The notes beneath the pieces were generated by a model, which was given only the letters and a program-made list of their open reading frames with translations, was not told the origin of the DNA and searched no databases. The position numbers and the translations under genes were made by a program. Below are positions 16,733 to 24,816 of a stretch of 58,490 nucleotides of DNA, one piece after another (the first letter of the stretch is position 1; each line of letters begins with the position of its first letter). The stretch comes from Phycisphaerales bacterium (GTDB lineage: Bacteria > Planctomycetota > Phycisphaerae > Phycisphaerales > SM1A02): NCBI GenBank assembly GCA_022446965.1, contig JAKVBV010000013.1:1-58490 (forward strand), read 5' to 3'.

Positions 16733-17287
16733 TCAGTGCGCTGTGGTGCGCACCGGGCTGGTTGACCGGCCCTTGTGCGCTGCACACGGTGGCATGGGTT
16801 CCGCAGCAATCACGACAGTGCGAATGGACTCAGGGGTCCACGATGCGACGGCCGTCTCAACGCCGCGACGAAGCGAACGGTGACTGCTGGCAAACTCATC
16901 CCATGTCACCTGCACAGTGGTCACGGTGGTGCTCCCAGGACGAACATCCTTCACACTGGTCTCCACAGTGATGTGCTCGCCATCGGGCGTGCCAATCTGC
17001 ACGGTTCCGGTTGAGCGTTCAATGAGCGTGTCATCGAGCACACTGGTCCAGTGCAGTTCCAATTCCAGAAGCGTGTCGACAGCCACACCAGGAACGAGAC
17101 GAGCCTCGGCCACCTGCACATGCATGGCGGCATCGTGATGCGACTGAACTACGGACTCGTCGGCCTGTGCATCGGCTGGTCCGGCGCCGGTGAGCAACAT
17201 GCCCGTGAACAGTGCGGTGACACACAGAGCGCCAAGCGCGATGGTGTGTCGAGTGCGTCGTGAGGTGTGCATGTCGGTCCCTGCCAT
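16733..17287 (-). CDS. Secreted protein of unknown function
   Basis: 184-aa protein with a signal peptide (RRTRHTIALGALCVTALFTG, cleavage near ADAQA at about residue 41). The mature part looks like a single beta-sandwich: MHVQVAEARLVPGVAVDTL, LELELHWTSVLDDTLIERST and STTVTTVQVTWDEF. A C-terminal polar tail follows. No enzymatic motif is seen. ATG 17287 has AGGA six bases upstream, and that AGGA can pair within a structured leader (17293-17355). An alternative ATG lies at 17272. It is convergent with the DUF1080 gene, seven bases away. Confidence 0.65.
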   Translation of the reverse strand: MAGTDMHTSRRTRHTIALGALCVTALFTGMLLTGAGPADAQADESVVQSHHDAAMHVQVAEARLVPGVAVDTLLELELHWTSVLDDTLIERSTGTVQIGTPDGEHITVETSVKDVRPGSTTVTTVQVTWDEFASSHRSLRRGVETAVASWTPESIRTVVIAAEPMPPCAAHKGRSTSPVRTTAH

Positions 17288-17292
17288 TGTTA

Positions 17293-17355
17293 ATCCTGCC
17301 TCCGCAGCCTGCGAGGCCTCACCGTCATCAGTGAGGAGTCACGAAGCCACAGGAT
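17293..17355 (-). promoter_or_regulatory. Putative structured 5' leader with sequestered Shine-Dalgarno
   Basis: Three nested stems can form. The outer stem ATCCTG/CAGGAT pairs 17350-17355 with 17293-17298. One inner hairpin is CCTCAC/GTGAGG (17317-17322 with 17331-17336). The other is CCT-c-CGCA/TGCG-AGG (17299-17306 with 17310-17316). Read on the minus strand, the distal arm of the outer stem is CAGGAT, containing the AGGA that serves ATG 17287. The layout resembles a three-way-junction riboregulator, but it matches no class that I can name. Confidence 0.35.
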
Positions 17356-17593
17356 CTTTTCGGTCATTCCCACCGCTCGCTTGGCTGCGCCCCCCCATCA
17401 CGGGCCAACGACCGGCCTTGCCTGCTGCACAGCACGCACAGCCCGCACAGCCCCACCGCGTGCGGCCCTGGTCAGGCCATCGTCCACCGTGTTCTCGGAC
17501 GCTCCAGTTGCCCGCAATCACGCAATCAGACCCCCTGCAACACCGCTGAGGGGCCTACAATGCTCCATCTCCAGCCTCCGAGGCCCCAGCACC
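17356..17593. other. Non-coding gap before folE2
   Basis: Together with the leader structure this is a 306-bp gene-free region between divergent genes. I see a TACAAT box at 17556-17561 that could be a -10 element for folE2, but no convincing -35. The folE2 frame stays open upstream to 17381, but those codons look non-coding. No tRNA or known riboswitch is recognised. Confidence 0.4.
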
Positions 17594-18409
17594 ATGACGA
17601 ACACACAGACCATGCCCACCACCATGCCCGACGTACAGAGCGAGCAGGATCACCGTGAATTGGCGATCGATCGCGTCGGTGTCACTGGGATTCGGTTCCC
17701 GGCCACGCTCGCCGTCCGCGGTGGTGGCAGCGAAGGCACCGTGGCCACGGTGAACATGTTCGTCGCCCTGCCGGCCGAGCGCAAGGGCACCCACATGAGT
17801 CGCTTCCTCGAGCTGCTCAACACGTGTCGCGATGGCCTGTCCCCGCAAACGGTGGTCGAACTGTGCCGCCGCATGCGAACCGAACTCGACGCCGAGCGCG
17901 CCCATGTGGAGTTGTCATTCCCGTACTTCATCGCCAAGCCTGCACCTGCCACGGGTCGCGAAGGCCTGATGGACTACGAAGCCACGATCGTGTGCGAGTC
18001 TACCGCCGACACCGATGATGTCGTGCTGGGCGTCACGGTCCCTGCCACGAGTCTGTGCCCGTGTTCCAAGGAAATCAGCGAGTACGGCGCCCACAATCAG
18101 CGATGCCTGATTCGCGCCGAAGCCCGCTTCACCGAAACGGTCTGGATCGAAGAACTCGTGAAGTACTGCGAGCAATCAGCCAGTTGCCCGGTGTACAGCG
18201 TGCTCAAGCGTCCCGACGAAAAAGTCGTGACTGAGCAGGCCTACGACAACCCCAAGTTCGTAGAAGACATCGTGCGCGATCTGGCCACCATGCTCGAATC
18301 CGATGACCGCATCACCTGGTTCCACGCTCGCAGTGAGAACCACGAGTCGATCCACAGCCACAATGCATGGGCTGAAATCACTCGCGGCGCGGCGCCAACG
18401 CACGCCTGA
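17594..18409 (+). CDS. folE2: GTP cyclohydrolase FolE2 (type IB)
   Basis: 271-aa enzyme converting GTP to 7,8-dihydroneopterin triphosphate, the first step of folate (and queuosine-type) biosynthesis. Family features are IDRVGVTGIRFPATL, TVNMFVALPAERKGTHMSRF, the active-site region SLCPCSKEISEYGAHNQR with its Cys and His, and the late FHARSENHESIHSHNAWAEI. ATG 17594 gives the usual length of about 270; the frame extends upstream without good codons. FolE2 uses various metals and often replaces zinc-dependent FolE when zinc is scarce, and no folE is seen here. The stop abuts the stop of the convergent gene (TGATCA). Confidence 0.95.
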   Translation: MTNTQTMPTTMPDVQSEQDHRELAIDRVGVTGIRFPATLAVRGGGSEGTVATVNMFVALPAERKGTHMSRFLELLNTCRDGLSPQTVVELCRRMRTELDAERAHVELSFPYFIAKPAPATGREGLMDYEATIVCESTADTDDVVLGVTVPATSLCPCSKEISEYGAHNQRCLIRAEARFTETVWIEELVKYCEQSASCPVYSVLKRPDEKVVTEQAYDNPKFVEDIVRDLATMLESDDRITWFHARSENHESIHSHNAWAEITRGAAPTHA

Positions 18410-19315
18410 TCACTTCGTCACTTCGGTCCCCGTGCGAATCAGGTTGCCTGTTGCGGACAGGCCCCAGCCTTCATCCTCAAAGTAGTGGTCGCTGTACGTG
18501 CCGTACCCGGCATAGACATTGGGATGGTCGTACACGCTGCGGTGGTCGTAGGCACTTGGGTGGTCATACGCGCTGCGATGGTCGTACACGTTGGTATGGG
18601 TGTAGGCGTTGTCTTCGTCGTACACATTGGGATGGTCATAGGCGCCTCGATGCGCAGCGGCCCGTGCTGCATGCCGATCCCATGCCCACTTCAATCTCGA
18701 CTGTCGCTGCGCGGTCATGGCCTTCGTGAACGCGGCATGACGATCCTGCACCAACTGCTGCGCCTGCGCCGCCCTCGCCTGCGCTGCTTGCGCATTAGCC
18801 TGCGCATCGTCCATGCGGGACTGGTGCGCTGCCGTGGCTTGATCGGCAGACCACTGCATGTACCCGGACATCTGCCCCTGACTGCGCAGGAAGCGTGTCA
18901 TGTCATTCACGGCGGCCATCGACTGCTGCAATCGTGACCAAGACGCCTGCGCAAGCTTCTCATAGGCGTTGATCTTGCGTTGCATGTCGCCGCTCCCCGC
19001 CCCACCACCTGCACCATGCGCCTGCACATTGAGCACGGCCTGATGCAGCGCCTCGCCGAAACTCATGGCGGCATCGTGTGTTCCCGTCGCCTCGTTCGCC
19101 GCAAAGGCATCACCCAACTCATGCTCGGCGATGAAGGCCTTCATGCGTCGCTCCCGGGCCAACGACTTCTCCAGCGTGCTGTTGCACGACGCCGTCATGT
19201 CTTCCAGCGCCGTCAGGTGCACCATCTCGGTGGCATGCGTCTCCGGGCTTGCCGCACTCCATTGCGTCAGTGCAGTCACGACGAGACAGACAAGAATGGT
19301 CAAAATGCGAGGCAT
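18410..19315 (-). CDS. Secreted protein with nine Y-D-H hexapeptide repeats
   Basis: 301-aa protein with a signal peptide (MPRILTILVCLVVTALTQWSAA). The central part (about 25-215) is helical, Ala/Gln-rich and probably coiled-coil, with an N-terminal segment rich in charged residues. Residues 224-277 are nine tandem hexapeptides of consensus [NS]-[AV]-Y-D-H-[PR], for example NVYDHR, SAYDHP and SVYDHP. A short tail DEGWGLSATGNLIRTG follows. The regular Tyr, Asp and His spacing suggests metal binding or an adhesive surface. I do not recognise the family. It is convergent with folE2 and divergent from the aminotransferase gene. Confidence 0.75.
   Translation of the reverse strand: MPRILTILVCLVVTALTQWSAASPETHATEMVHLTALEDMTASCNSTLEKSLARERRMKAFIAEHELGDAFAANEATGTHDAAMSFGEALHQAVLNVQAHGAGGGAGSGDMQRKINAYEKLAQASWSRLQQSMAAVNDMTRFLRSQGQMSGYMQWSADQATAAHQSRMDDAQANAQAAQARAAQAQQLVQDRHAAFTKAMTAQRQSRLKWAWDRHAARAAAHRGAYDHPNVYDEDNAYTHTNVYDHRSAYDHPSAYDHRSVYDHPNVYAGYGTYSDHYFEDEGWGLSATGNLIRTGTEVTK
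18485..18646 (-). repeat. 18-bp coding tandem repeat, nine units
   Basis: Nine in-frame 18-base units encode the Y-D-H hexapeptides. The first, second, third, eighth and ninth units are more diverged than units four to seven, as expected for an array that expanded from its middle. The unit length and the in-frame coding argue against a CRISPR array. Confidence 0.85.
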
Positions 19316-19431
19316 GTGGTCTTCTCCCTGTACGGAACCAACCGCACCGATCGAGTATAGACCGCCTCGAGATTCGGTCCGGGATAGAATCGGCTCTGCA
19401 CGCCACAGCCGTGGCGACTGCGGAGCATGTC

Positions 19432-20658
19432 ATGACGAACATCACCCTGTCCACGCGCGGCGCGACGGCGCCGGCCTCACCGATTCGGGCCCTTGCCGCG
19501 CTGGCCCGCGCCCAGGCCGATGCCGGTGTCACGGTGCACTACTTGAACATCGGCCAGCCCGATGTCGCCACCCCCGAACCGATCGTTCAGGCGTACCGCG
19601 ATTTCGACGACACCGTGCTCGCCTACGCCCCCAGCGATGGGTATCCGGCACTCCGCACCAAACTGGCTGCGTGGTACACGGGTGTGGGTGGACTGTCGAG
19701 AACCGTGCATGCCGACGATATCGTGGTGACCACCGGAGGCAGTGAGGCACTGCTCTTCGCCATGACGGCAGTGACCGACCCCGGCGACGCCATCATCGTG
19801 TGCGAGCCGTACTACACCAACTACAGCGGCTACGCCCACATGCTGGGCATCGACACCGTTCCTGTCACCAGTACCGCAGCGTGCGATTGGCAGGTGGATG
19901 CCGCTGCGATCGAAGCAGCCATCACCCCCAAGACCAAGGCGATCGTGCTGCCCACACCAGGCAATCCCACCGGCCGCGTGCTCACTCATGAGGAACTGGC
20001 TGCAATCACCGACATCTGCGTGCGCCACGGCCTGTTCTTCATCTGTGACGAGGTGTACCGCGAACTCGTGTACAAAGGTCCGCGTGGCAGTCGAGCGCCA
20101 TCGCTGCTCGATGTCGAGGCTGCCGATGAACTGGCCATCGTGATCGACTCCGCATCCAAGCGGTGGAGCGCCTGCGGCGCCCGGATGGGCTGGTTGGTGA
20201 CTCGCAACACGCAGGTGCGTGAAGCATCGCTGCGCTTTGGCCAGGCCCGTCTCTCGCCGGCCACGGTTGACCAGTACGCGGTGCAGGCTGCGCTGGACAT
20301 TCCTGCCGACTGGTACGACGACATGGTCGACGAGTACCGCCACCGCCGCGATGTGCTGGTACAGGCACTCCGCGATGAAGGACTCGATGTCACCACGCCA
20401 CACGGCGCGTTCTATCTCGCTGTTCCTCTGCCAGTGGAGGACGCTGACGCCTTCTGCCGCTGGCTGGTGAGCGAATTCACGCTGGACAACGAAACCGTGT
20501 GCCTTGCCCCGCTGTCGGGCTTCTACGCCACCGACGGCGCTGGCCGAAACGAAGTACGCATGACCTACGTGCTCAATGCGCCCACACTCAAGCGGTGTGC
20601 CCAGATCCTCGGGGCGGCGCTGCAAGCCTGGCCAGCGGCGACGCCCGCACCTGCCTGA
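19432..20658 (+). CDS. PLP-dependent aminotransferase, class I/II
   Basis: 408-aa fold-type I aminotransferase, AspC/ArAT-like. Visible features are the N-terminal YLNIGQPDVATP, the cofactor loop TTGGSEALLFAM, PTPGNPTGRVL, the Asp/Tyr of ICDEVYRELVY, the Schiff-base lysine in SASKRWSACGARMGW, and the C-terminal Arg in GRNEVRMTYV that holds the substrate carboxylate. ATG 19432 is chosen because GGAG lies six bases upstream; the open frame reaches 19249 with no better start. It precedes the SpoIIE-type phosphatase gene by only six bases and may belong to the same transcript as the ebo genes. The amino-acid substrate is not resolved. Confidence 0.9.
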   Translation: MTNITLSTRGATAPASPIRALAALARAQADAGVTVHYLNIGQPDVATPEPIVQAYRDFDDTVLAYAPSDGYPALRTKLAAWYTGVGGLSRTVHADDIVVTTGGSEALLFAMTAVTDPGDAIIVCEPYYTNYSGYAHMLGIDTVPVTSTAACDWQVDAAAIEAAITPKTKAIVLPTPGNPTGRVLTHEELAAITDICVRHGLFFICDEVYRELVYKGPRGSRAPSLLDVEAADELAIVIDSASKRWSACGARMGWLVTRNTQVREASLRFGQARLSPATVDQYAVQAALDIPADWYDDMVDEYRHRRDVLVQALRDEGLDVTTPHGAFYLAVPLPVEDADAFCRWLVSEFTLDNETVCLAPLSGFYATDGAGRNEVRMTYVLNAPTLKRCAQILGAALQAWPAATPAPA

Positions 20659-20664
20659 CACTCC

Positions 20665-22518
20665 GTGAACCTCCGCACGAAGTTCGCGTTGTCCATGGCC
20701 ATTCCATTGGCCGTGGTCTACGTGATCCTCAACACCATGGAGGGCATGGAACTCGCCCGCACCACGCTCAATGAAGAGCGCAAGCGTGCCCAACTTGTAG
20801 TGCGGCTGCAGTCGGATGAAGTGTCGGCGCATGTGCGCATGGCCACCCTGCGTGCCCATGGCATTCTGGCCATGACGAGCGCCGTACAGCAAGTTGACCC
20901 TGCCCGCCTCAAGACCTACCTCCGTGCCGCTGCCACCCCGCAGTGGATCGCCGGCATCGGCCTGCTCGACACCCGCAACACGATGAACACCACCATTGTC
21001 ACGGGCCTCGATGGCGCACCAGCGGTGGTCTCGTCGCCTGGTGACAACACCGTGGCGGCGCACCTCGACACCCTGCTCCAGCACGCACTCACTGGACCGG
21101 TGGATACCTGGCTCACGCCGAAGGACACCGACGGTGGCATCACGCCAATCTTCATAACCCACGCCGACCATGAGCAGGTGGCCGTCGCCATCGCGGTGGA
21201 CGCCAGATTGCTCACTGCACATGTCGCGACGGAAGACGAACACGCCGACCCATGGGTGGTAGTCAATGCCGGTGGCGACGTGGTGTTTGGCCATCCGGTC
21301 GATGCGATCGGCAGACCAGTGGGCGAGCTGTATCGCGATGTCCCGGTGGACGAGATGACACGAATTCGAGCCGACATGGACGCCAACCAAGCCGGCTGGC
21401 TCGAGCTGGACGAACCCCACTACTGGGTGGGCTGGGCGCCGGTGCAAGGCAGCCCCTGGCGACTGCTGTTACCCATCGACATGGGCATGATCCTCACACC
21501 GGTGTGGAGCGCCGTCCGCAATGCTGCGATCATCGCGGCCGTAGGCATCGTGGTGAACCTGCTCGTGATCGTGTTGCTCGCCGGGGTGTTCACCAAACCG
21601 ATTCGCACCTTGGCCGCGGCCTTCACCCGAGTGCGTGAAGGCGCGCTCGACACGCGCGTCGAGGTGCAGTCACGCGATGAACTCGGGCACCTCGCCGATG
21701 GCTTCAATGCAATGACCGCCCAGTTGACGGACCTGATCGACGAGAAGTCTCGTGCCCAGGTCGAGCAGGCGGCGGTCGAACGTGAACTTGCAATCGCCCA
21801 TGAGATGCAGGCTTCGCTACTGCCGCCTTCGGACCAACTGCCCAACTGTGCCACCGGCCGCGTGCTCGCCCTCACGCAGCCTGCCAAACAGGTGGGGGGT
21901 GACTTCTTTGATGCATGGGAACGCGACGGTTCGGTGTGGTTCACCGTGGCCGACGTCTCTGGCAAGGGTGTGGGGGCGGGACTGTTCATGGCGGTGGCGT
22001 CCACCATCCTGCACGGTGTGCGCAAGCACGCGGACAATCCTGGCACGGCGCTCAACATGCTCAATGACCGGCTGCTGGAAGATGGCACCGATCGCCCCGT
22101 GTTCCTCACCATGTTTCTGGGCCGACTGGATCCCGACGGACGTCTTACGTTCGCCTCCGCCGGTCACCCACCGGTCATTCGAATCGGCAGCGAGGGTGTC
22201 GCCATCGATGCGGGGGCCACAGGCCCACCGTTGGCAATGGCCCGCGACATGACCTGGACCACCGAAACGCTGCATCTGGAACCAGGCGAGCGGGTGCTCG
22301 TGTACTCCGATGGCGCCAGTGAAGCGCACGATATCAATGGTGACATGCTCGACACTGAAGGGCTCGCCACCATGGTACTGGACTACCTCAAGGGCGATGC
22401 CCCTGATGCTGAGCTGTACGCCCTGGCCACGGCCCTCACTGACATGCAGCCCGAGGGCCAGTTCGACGACATCACACTGCTGTGTCTTCACCGCCCGCAG
22501 AGCGACTCCCCCGCCTAA
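20665..22518 (+). CDS. Membrane HAMP-SpoIIE protein phosphatase
   Basis: 617-aa signalling protein. It has a membrane helix at about 7-25, a periplasmic sensory region (about 35-275, possibly dCACHE-like), a second helix at about 285-310, a HAMP domain (KPIRTLAAAFTRVREGALDTRV and the following helix), a short coiled coil, then a PP2C-type SpoIIE phosphatase with GGDFFDAW and VADVSGKGVGAGLFMA carrying metal-binding Asp residues. It should dephosphorylate a serine on an anti-sigma-antagonist-like protein in response to an outside signal. The GTG start is six bases after the aminotransferase stop, and the eboD gene begins within a few bases of its TAA. Confidence 0.9.
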   Translation: MNLRTKFALSMAIPLAVVYVILNTMEGMELARTTLNEERKRAQLVVRLQSDEVSAHVRMATLRAHGILAMTSAVQQVDPARLKTYLRAAATPQWIAGIGLLDTRNTMNTTIVTGLDGAPAVVSSPGDNTVAAHLDTLLQHALTGPVDTWLTPKDTDGGITPIFITHADHEQVAVAIAVDARLLTAHVATEDEHADPWVVVNAGGDVVFGHPVDAIGRPVGELYRDVPVDEMTRIRADMDANQAGWLELDEPHYWVGWAPVQGSPWRLLLPIDMGMILTPVWSAVRNAAIIAAVGIVVNLLVIVLLAGVFTKPIRTLAAAFTRVREGALDTRVEVQSRDELGHLADGFNAMTAQLTDLIDEKSRAQVEQAAVERELAIAHEMQASLLPPSDQLPNCATGRVLALTQPAKQVGGDFFDAWERDGSVWFTVADVSGKGVGAGLFMAVASTILHGVRKHADNPGTALNMLNDRLLEDGTDRPVFLTMFLGRLDPDGRLTFASAGHPPVIRIGSEGVAIDAGATGPPLAMARDMTWTTETLHLEPGERVLVYSDGASEAHDINGDMLDTEGLATMVLDYLKGDAPDAELYALATALTDMQPEGQFDDITLLCLHRPQSDSPA

Positions 22519-22524
22519 GATGCG

Positions 22525-23697
22525 TTGCTCGTGACCGACGCGCCCGACATGCCCGAATGCTTCGCCATGGACCACCGCCACCGTGTGGTCTTCGAGCACG
22601 ATGCGCTCACCGCAGGCACGGCGCTGATCGAGATGTTGCGTGTTGGTGACGCTCCGGCCCGAACACTGTTCGTGGTCGATGACGGTCTCGTTGCAAGTCG
22701 CCCCGACATGCTGTCCACCCTCGACACGTTTGCTCGAACCCATGCAGACATCATCACGCCCGCAGGCCATCCCCTGCTGCTGCCCGGAGGCGAAGCGTGC
22801 AAGCAAGGCACTGACCCTGGCATGACGCCGGTAGTCGACGCAATTCGCAGTCGCGGCATCTGTCGCCGTTCCACGGTGCTTGTGCTCGGTGGCGGTGCGG
22901 TGCTCGACGCAGCTGGCTTCGGTGCCGCCGTGGCCCATCGCGGTGTGCGTCTGGTGCGCATGCCGACCACGACCTTGGCCCAAGGCGATGCCGGCGTTGG
23001 CGTGAAGAACGGTGTGAACATGCCCGGCGTCCGCGGGGGCAAGAATCTCCTGGGCACATTCGATGTGCCCGTGGGTGTCCTCAACGATCCCACGCTGCTC
23101 ACCTCGCTTGATGACGTGCATTGGCGTGCCGGCCTGGCCGAGTCGATCAAGGTGGGCCTGGTGAAGGATGCCGCCCTGCTCGACGCGATCGAGCAGGATG
23201 CTGCAGCCCTCACGAATCGCGATCTGCCCACGATGACCCGAGTCATTGAGCGCACTGCCGCATTGCATGTGGCACACATCGTCGACGGCGGCGACCCCTT
23301 CGAACGTGAACGTGCTCGACCGCTGGACTTCGGACACTGGATGGCGCACGAGCTCGAGGCCACCAGCGATTGGGCCGTGCCACATGGTGAGGCGGTCGCC
23401 ATGGGCATGTGCGTCGATCTGCTCATCGGCGAAGCCATGGGCATCACCGAATCAGGGCTCGCTGAGCGTATGCAGCACCTGCTGCGCGAACTGGGCTTCC
23501 TTCAATGGCCCGTGCGAGACGTCGGCCCTGACACCCTGCTCGATGGCCTCGAGCACTTCCGCCAGCACCTCGGTGGCGAGTTGACGGTGTGCATGATCCA
23601 GTCGCCCCAGCATGCCGTGGATGTGCACGCGATCGACGCCGGTGCGGCTCGATCCGCCGTGAGCACCGTGCTCGACGTGAACGCGTCCGGGGTCTGA
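22525..23697 (+). CDS. eboD: EboD: 3-dehydroquinate-synthase-like sugar-phosphate cyclase
   Basis: 390-aa member of the sugar-phosphate cyclase superfamily. The NAD-binding loop is GGGAVLDAAGFGAAVAHRG (about 122-140). The three metal ligands are visible as E206 (GLAESIKVG), H271 (DFGHWMAHELE) and H287 (PHGEAVAMG). Family AroB makes 3-dehydroquinate, but the surrounding genes identify this as the EboD branch, whose product is unknown. It is the first gene of the ebo block, a few bases after the phosphatase gene. The start could be TTG 22525 or GTG 22531; neither has a strong Shine-Dalgarno. Confidence 0.87.
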   Translation: MLVTDAPDMPECFAMDHRHRVVFEHDALTAGTALIEMLRVGDAPARTLFVVDDGLVASRPDMLSTLDTFARTHADIITPAGHPLLLPGGEACKQGTDPGMTPVVDAIRSRGICRRSTVLVLGGGAVLDAAGFGAAVAHRGVRLVRMPTTTLAQGDAGVGVKNGVNMPGVRGGKNLLGTFDVPVGVLNDPTLLTSLDDVHWRAGLAESIKVGLVKDAALLDAIEQDAAALTNRDLPTMTRVIERTAALHVAHIVDGGDPFERERARPLDFGHWMAHELEATSDWAVPHGEAVAMGMCVDLLIGEAMGITESGLAERMQHLLRELGFLQWPVRDVGPDTLLDGLEHFRQHLGGELTVCMIQSPQHAVDVHAIDAGAARSAVSTVLDVNASGV

Positions 23698-23716
23698 CCC
23701 CCTGTACCATGCGGCC

Positions 23717-24016
23717 ATGGCTGACGGCCCCTGCCCGCTGACTGCATCCGACGTGGTGGAGGAGTACTTCCTCGAGCACCGCGCCAAGGTGTTGGACATC
23801 GCCGCGTTTCTCGATCGGCTCGATCGTGCCGCAGATGCACCCCAGCCCCTTGATCACCGCGTGGTCGCCCTGCTCGACACCATCGCCATGCTGCATGACG
23901 GCAACGGTGATCGAGCCAAGCGTATTCAGGAGCGGCTCAGCGACCAGAGCACCACGCCCATCGACGCGGCGCCCATGCAGGGCGCGCTCGGCGCTCCATC
24001 GGAGCCCACAGCGTGA
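23717..24016 (+). CDS. Small helical protein in the ebo operon (EboA position)
   Basis: 99-aa acidic, mostly helical protein (EEYFLEHRAKVLDIAAFLDR, then DHRVVALLDTIAML and KRIQERLSDQSTTP). There is no signal peptide or membrane helix. It lies 19 bp after eboD, and its TGA overlaps the GTG start of eboB as GTGA, so it is a coupled member of the operon. Known ebo clusters carry eboA, encoding a protein about twice this long; this short protein occupies the equivalent place but I cannot show homology. It may be an adaptor for the pathway or an unrelated family. Confidence 0.75.
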   Translation: MADGPCPLTASDVVEEYFLEHRAKVLDIAAFLDRLDRAADAPQPLDHRVVALLDTIAMLHDGNGDRAKRIQERLSDQSTTPIDAAPMQGALGAPSEPTA

Positions 24017-24816
24017 AGTACATCGACCCGCACATCCACATGGTGTCGCGCACGACCGACGACTATCGCCGCATGGCCCAGGCCGGGTGCGCCGCCATCA
24101 CCGAACCGGCCTTCTGGGCGGGCTATGATCGCTGCTCCGTGGAGGGGTTTCGCGACTACTTCCGCCAACTCACGGACACTGAACCAGCCCGCGCCGCCAA
24201 GTACGGCATTCGCCATCACTGCTGGCTCTGCATCAATCCCAAGGAAGCAGAAGACGTGGGCTTCGCCACAGAAGTGCTGTCCATGGTGCCGGAGTTCATG
24301 CAGGCATCCAACGTGCTGGGGATCGGCGAAATCGGGCTGAACAAGAATTCCCGCAACGAACTGCAGGTGCTCGAAATGCATCTGCAGTTGGCCAAGGCGC
24401 ACGACGCACTCGTATTGGTGCACACCCCGCATCTGGAGGACAAGCGCAAAGGCACCATGCTCATCATGGACGCGGTGGACAACGCAGGGCTCGATCCCGA
24501 CCGCGTGTTGATCGACCATGTCGAAGAACACACCGTGGGCATGGTGCTCGATCGTGGCTTCTGGGCCGGCATGACACTGTACCCGGACACCAAATGCACG
24601 CCTCAACGAGCCGTGGACATTCTCGAGCGGTGGGGCACGGAGCGCATCTGGATGAACAGCGCCGGTGACTGGGGCGACTCCGACCCGTTGGCGGTACCCA
24701 AGGCCCGCATGGAAATGCAGCGCCGTCGCCACCCGGCCGCGATGATTGAGCAGGTCACGTGGGGGAACCCCGTGACCTTCCTCAGTCGCAGCGAGAACTT
24801 CGCAACGCATGTCTGA
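24013..24816 (+). CDS. eboB: EboB: TatD-like metal-dependent hydrolase
   Basis: 267-aa TIM-barrel hydrolase of the TatD/amidohydrolase type. Ligand positions are D5-x-H7-x-H9 in YIDPHIHM, E106 in IGEIGLNK, H137 in VLVHTPH, H169 in LIDHVEEH, and D219 in NSAGDWGDSD. The set is complete, so it should be active, though TatD proteins differ in substrate and the role in the ebo pathway is not known. The GTG start overlaps the previous stop by four bases, and the end overlaps eboE by eight. Confidence 0.88.
   Translation: MKYIDPHIHMVSRTTDDYRRMAQAGCAAITEPAFWAGYDRCSVEGFRDYFRQLTDTEPARAAKYGIRHHCWLCINPKEAEDVGFATEVLSMVPEFMQASNVLGIGEIGLNKNSRNELQVLEMHLQLAKAHDALVLVHTPHLEDKRKGTMLIMDAVDNAGLDPDRVLIDHVEEHTVGMVLDRGFWAGMTLYPDTKCTPQRAVDILERWGTERIWMNSAGDWGDSDPLAVPKARMEMQRRRHPAAMIEQVTWGNPVTFLSRSENFATHV

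Noticed and set aside
18404-18415. TGATCA palindrome shared by the stops of folE2 and the repeat protein
   Set aside because: Simply the two convergent TGA stop codons placed back to back; no further symmetry suggests a regulatory site.
18485-18646. CRISPR-like 18-bp repeats
   Set aside because: Contiguous in-frame hexapeptide codons without spacers.
19477-21447. 656-aa minus-strand ORF opposite the aminotransferase and SpoIIE genes
   Set aside because: Spans two real genes and their junction, and has no signal, domain or Shine-Dalgarno.
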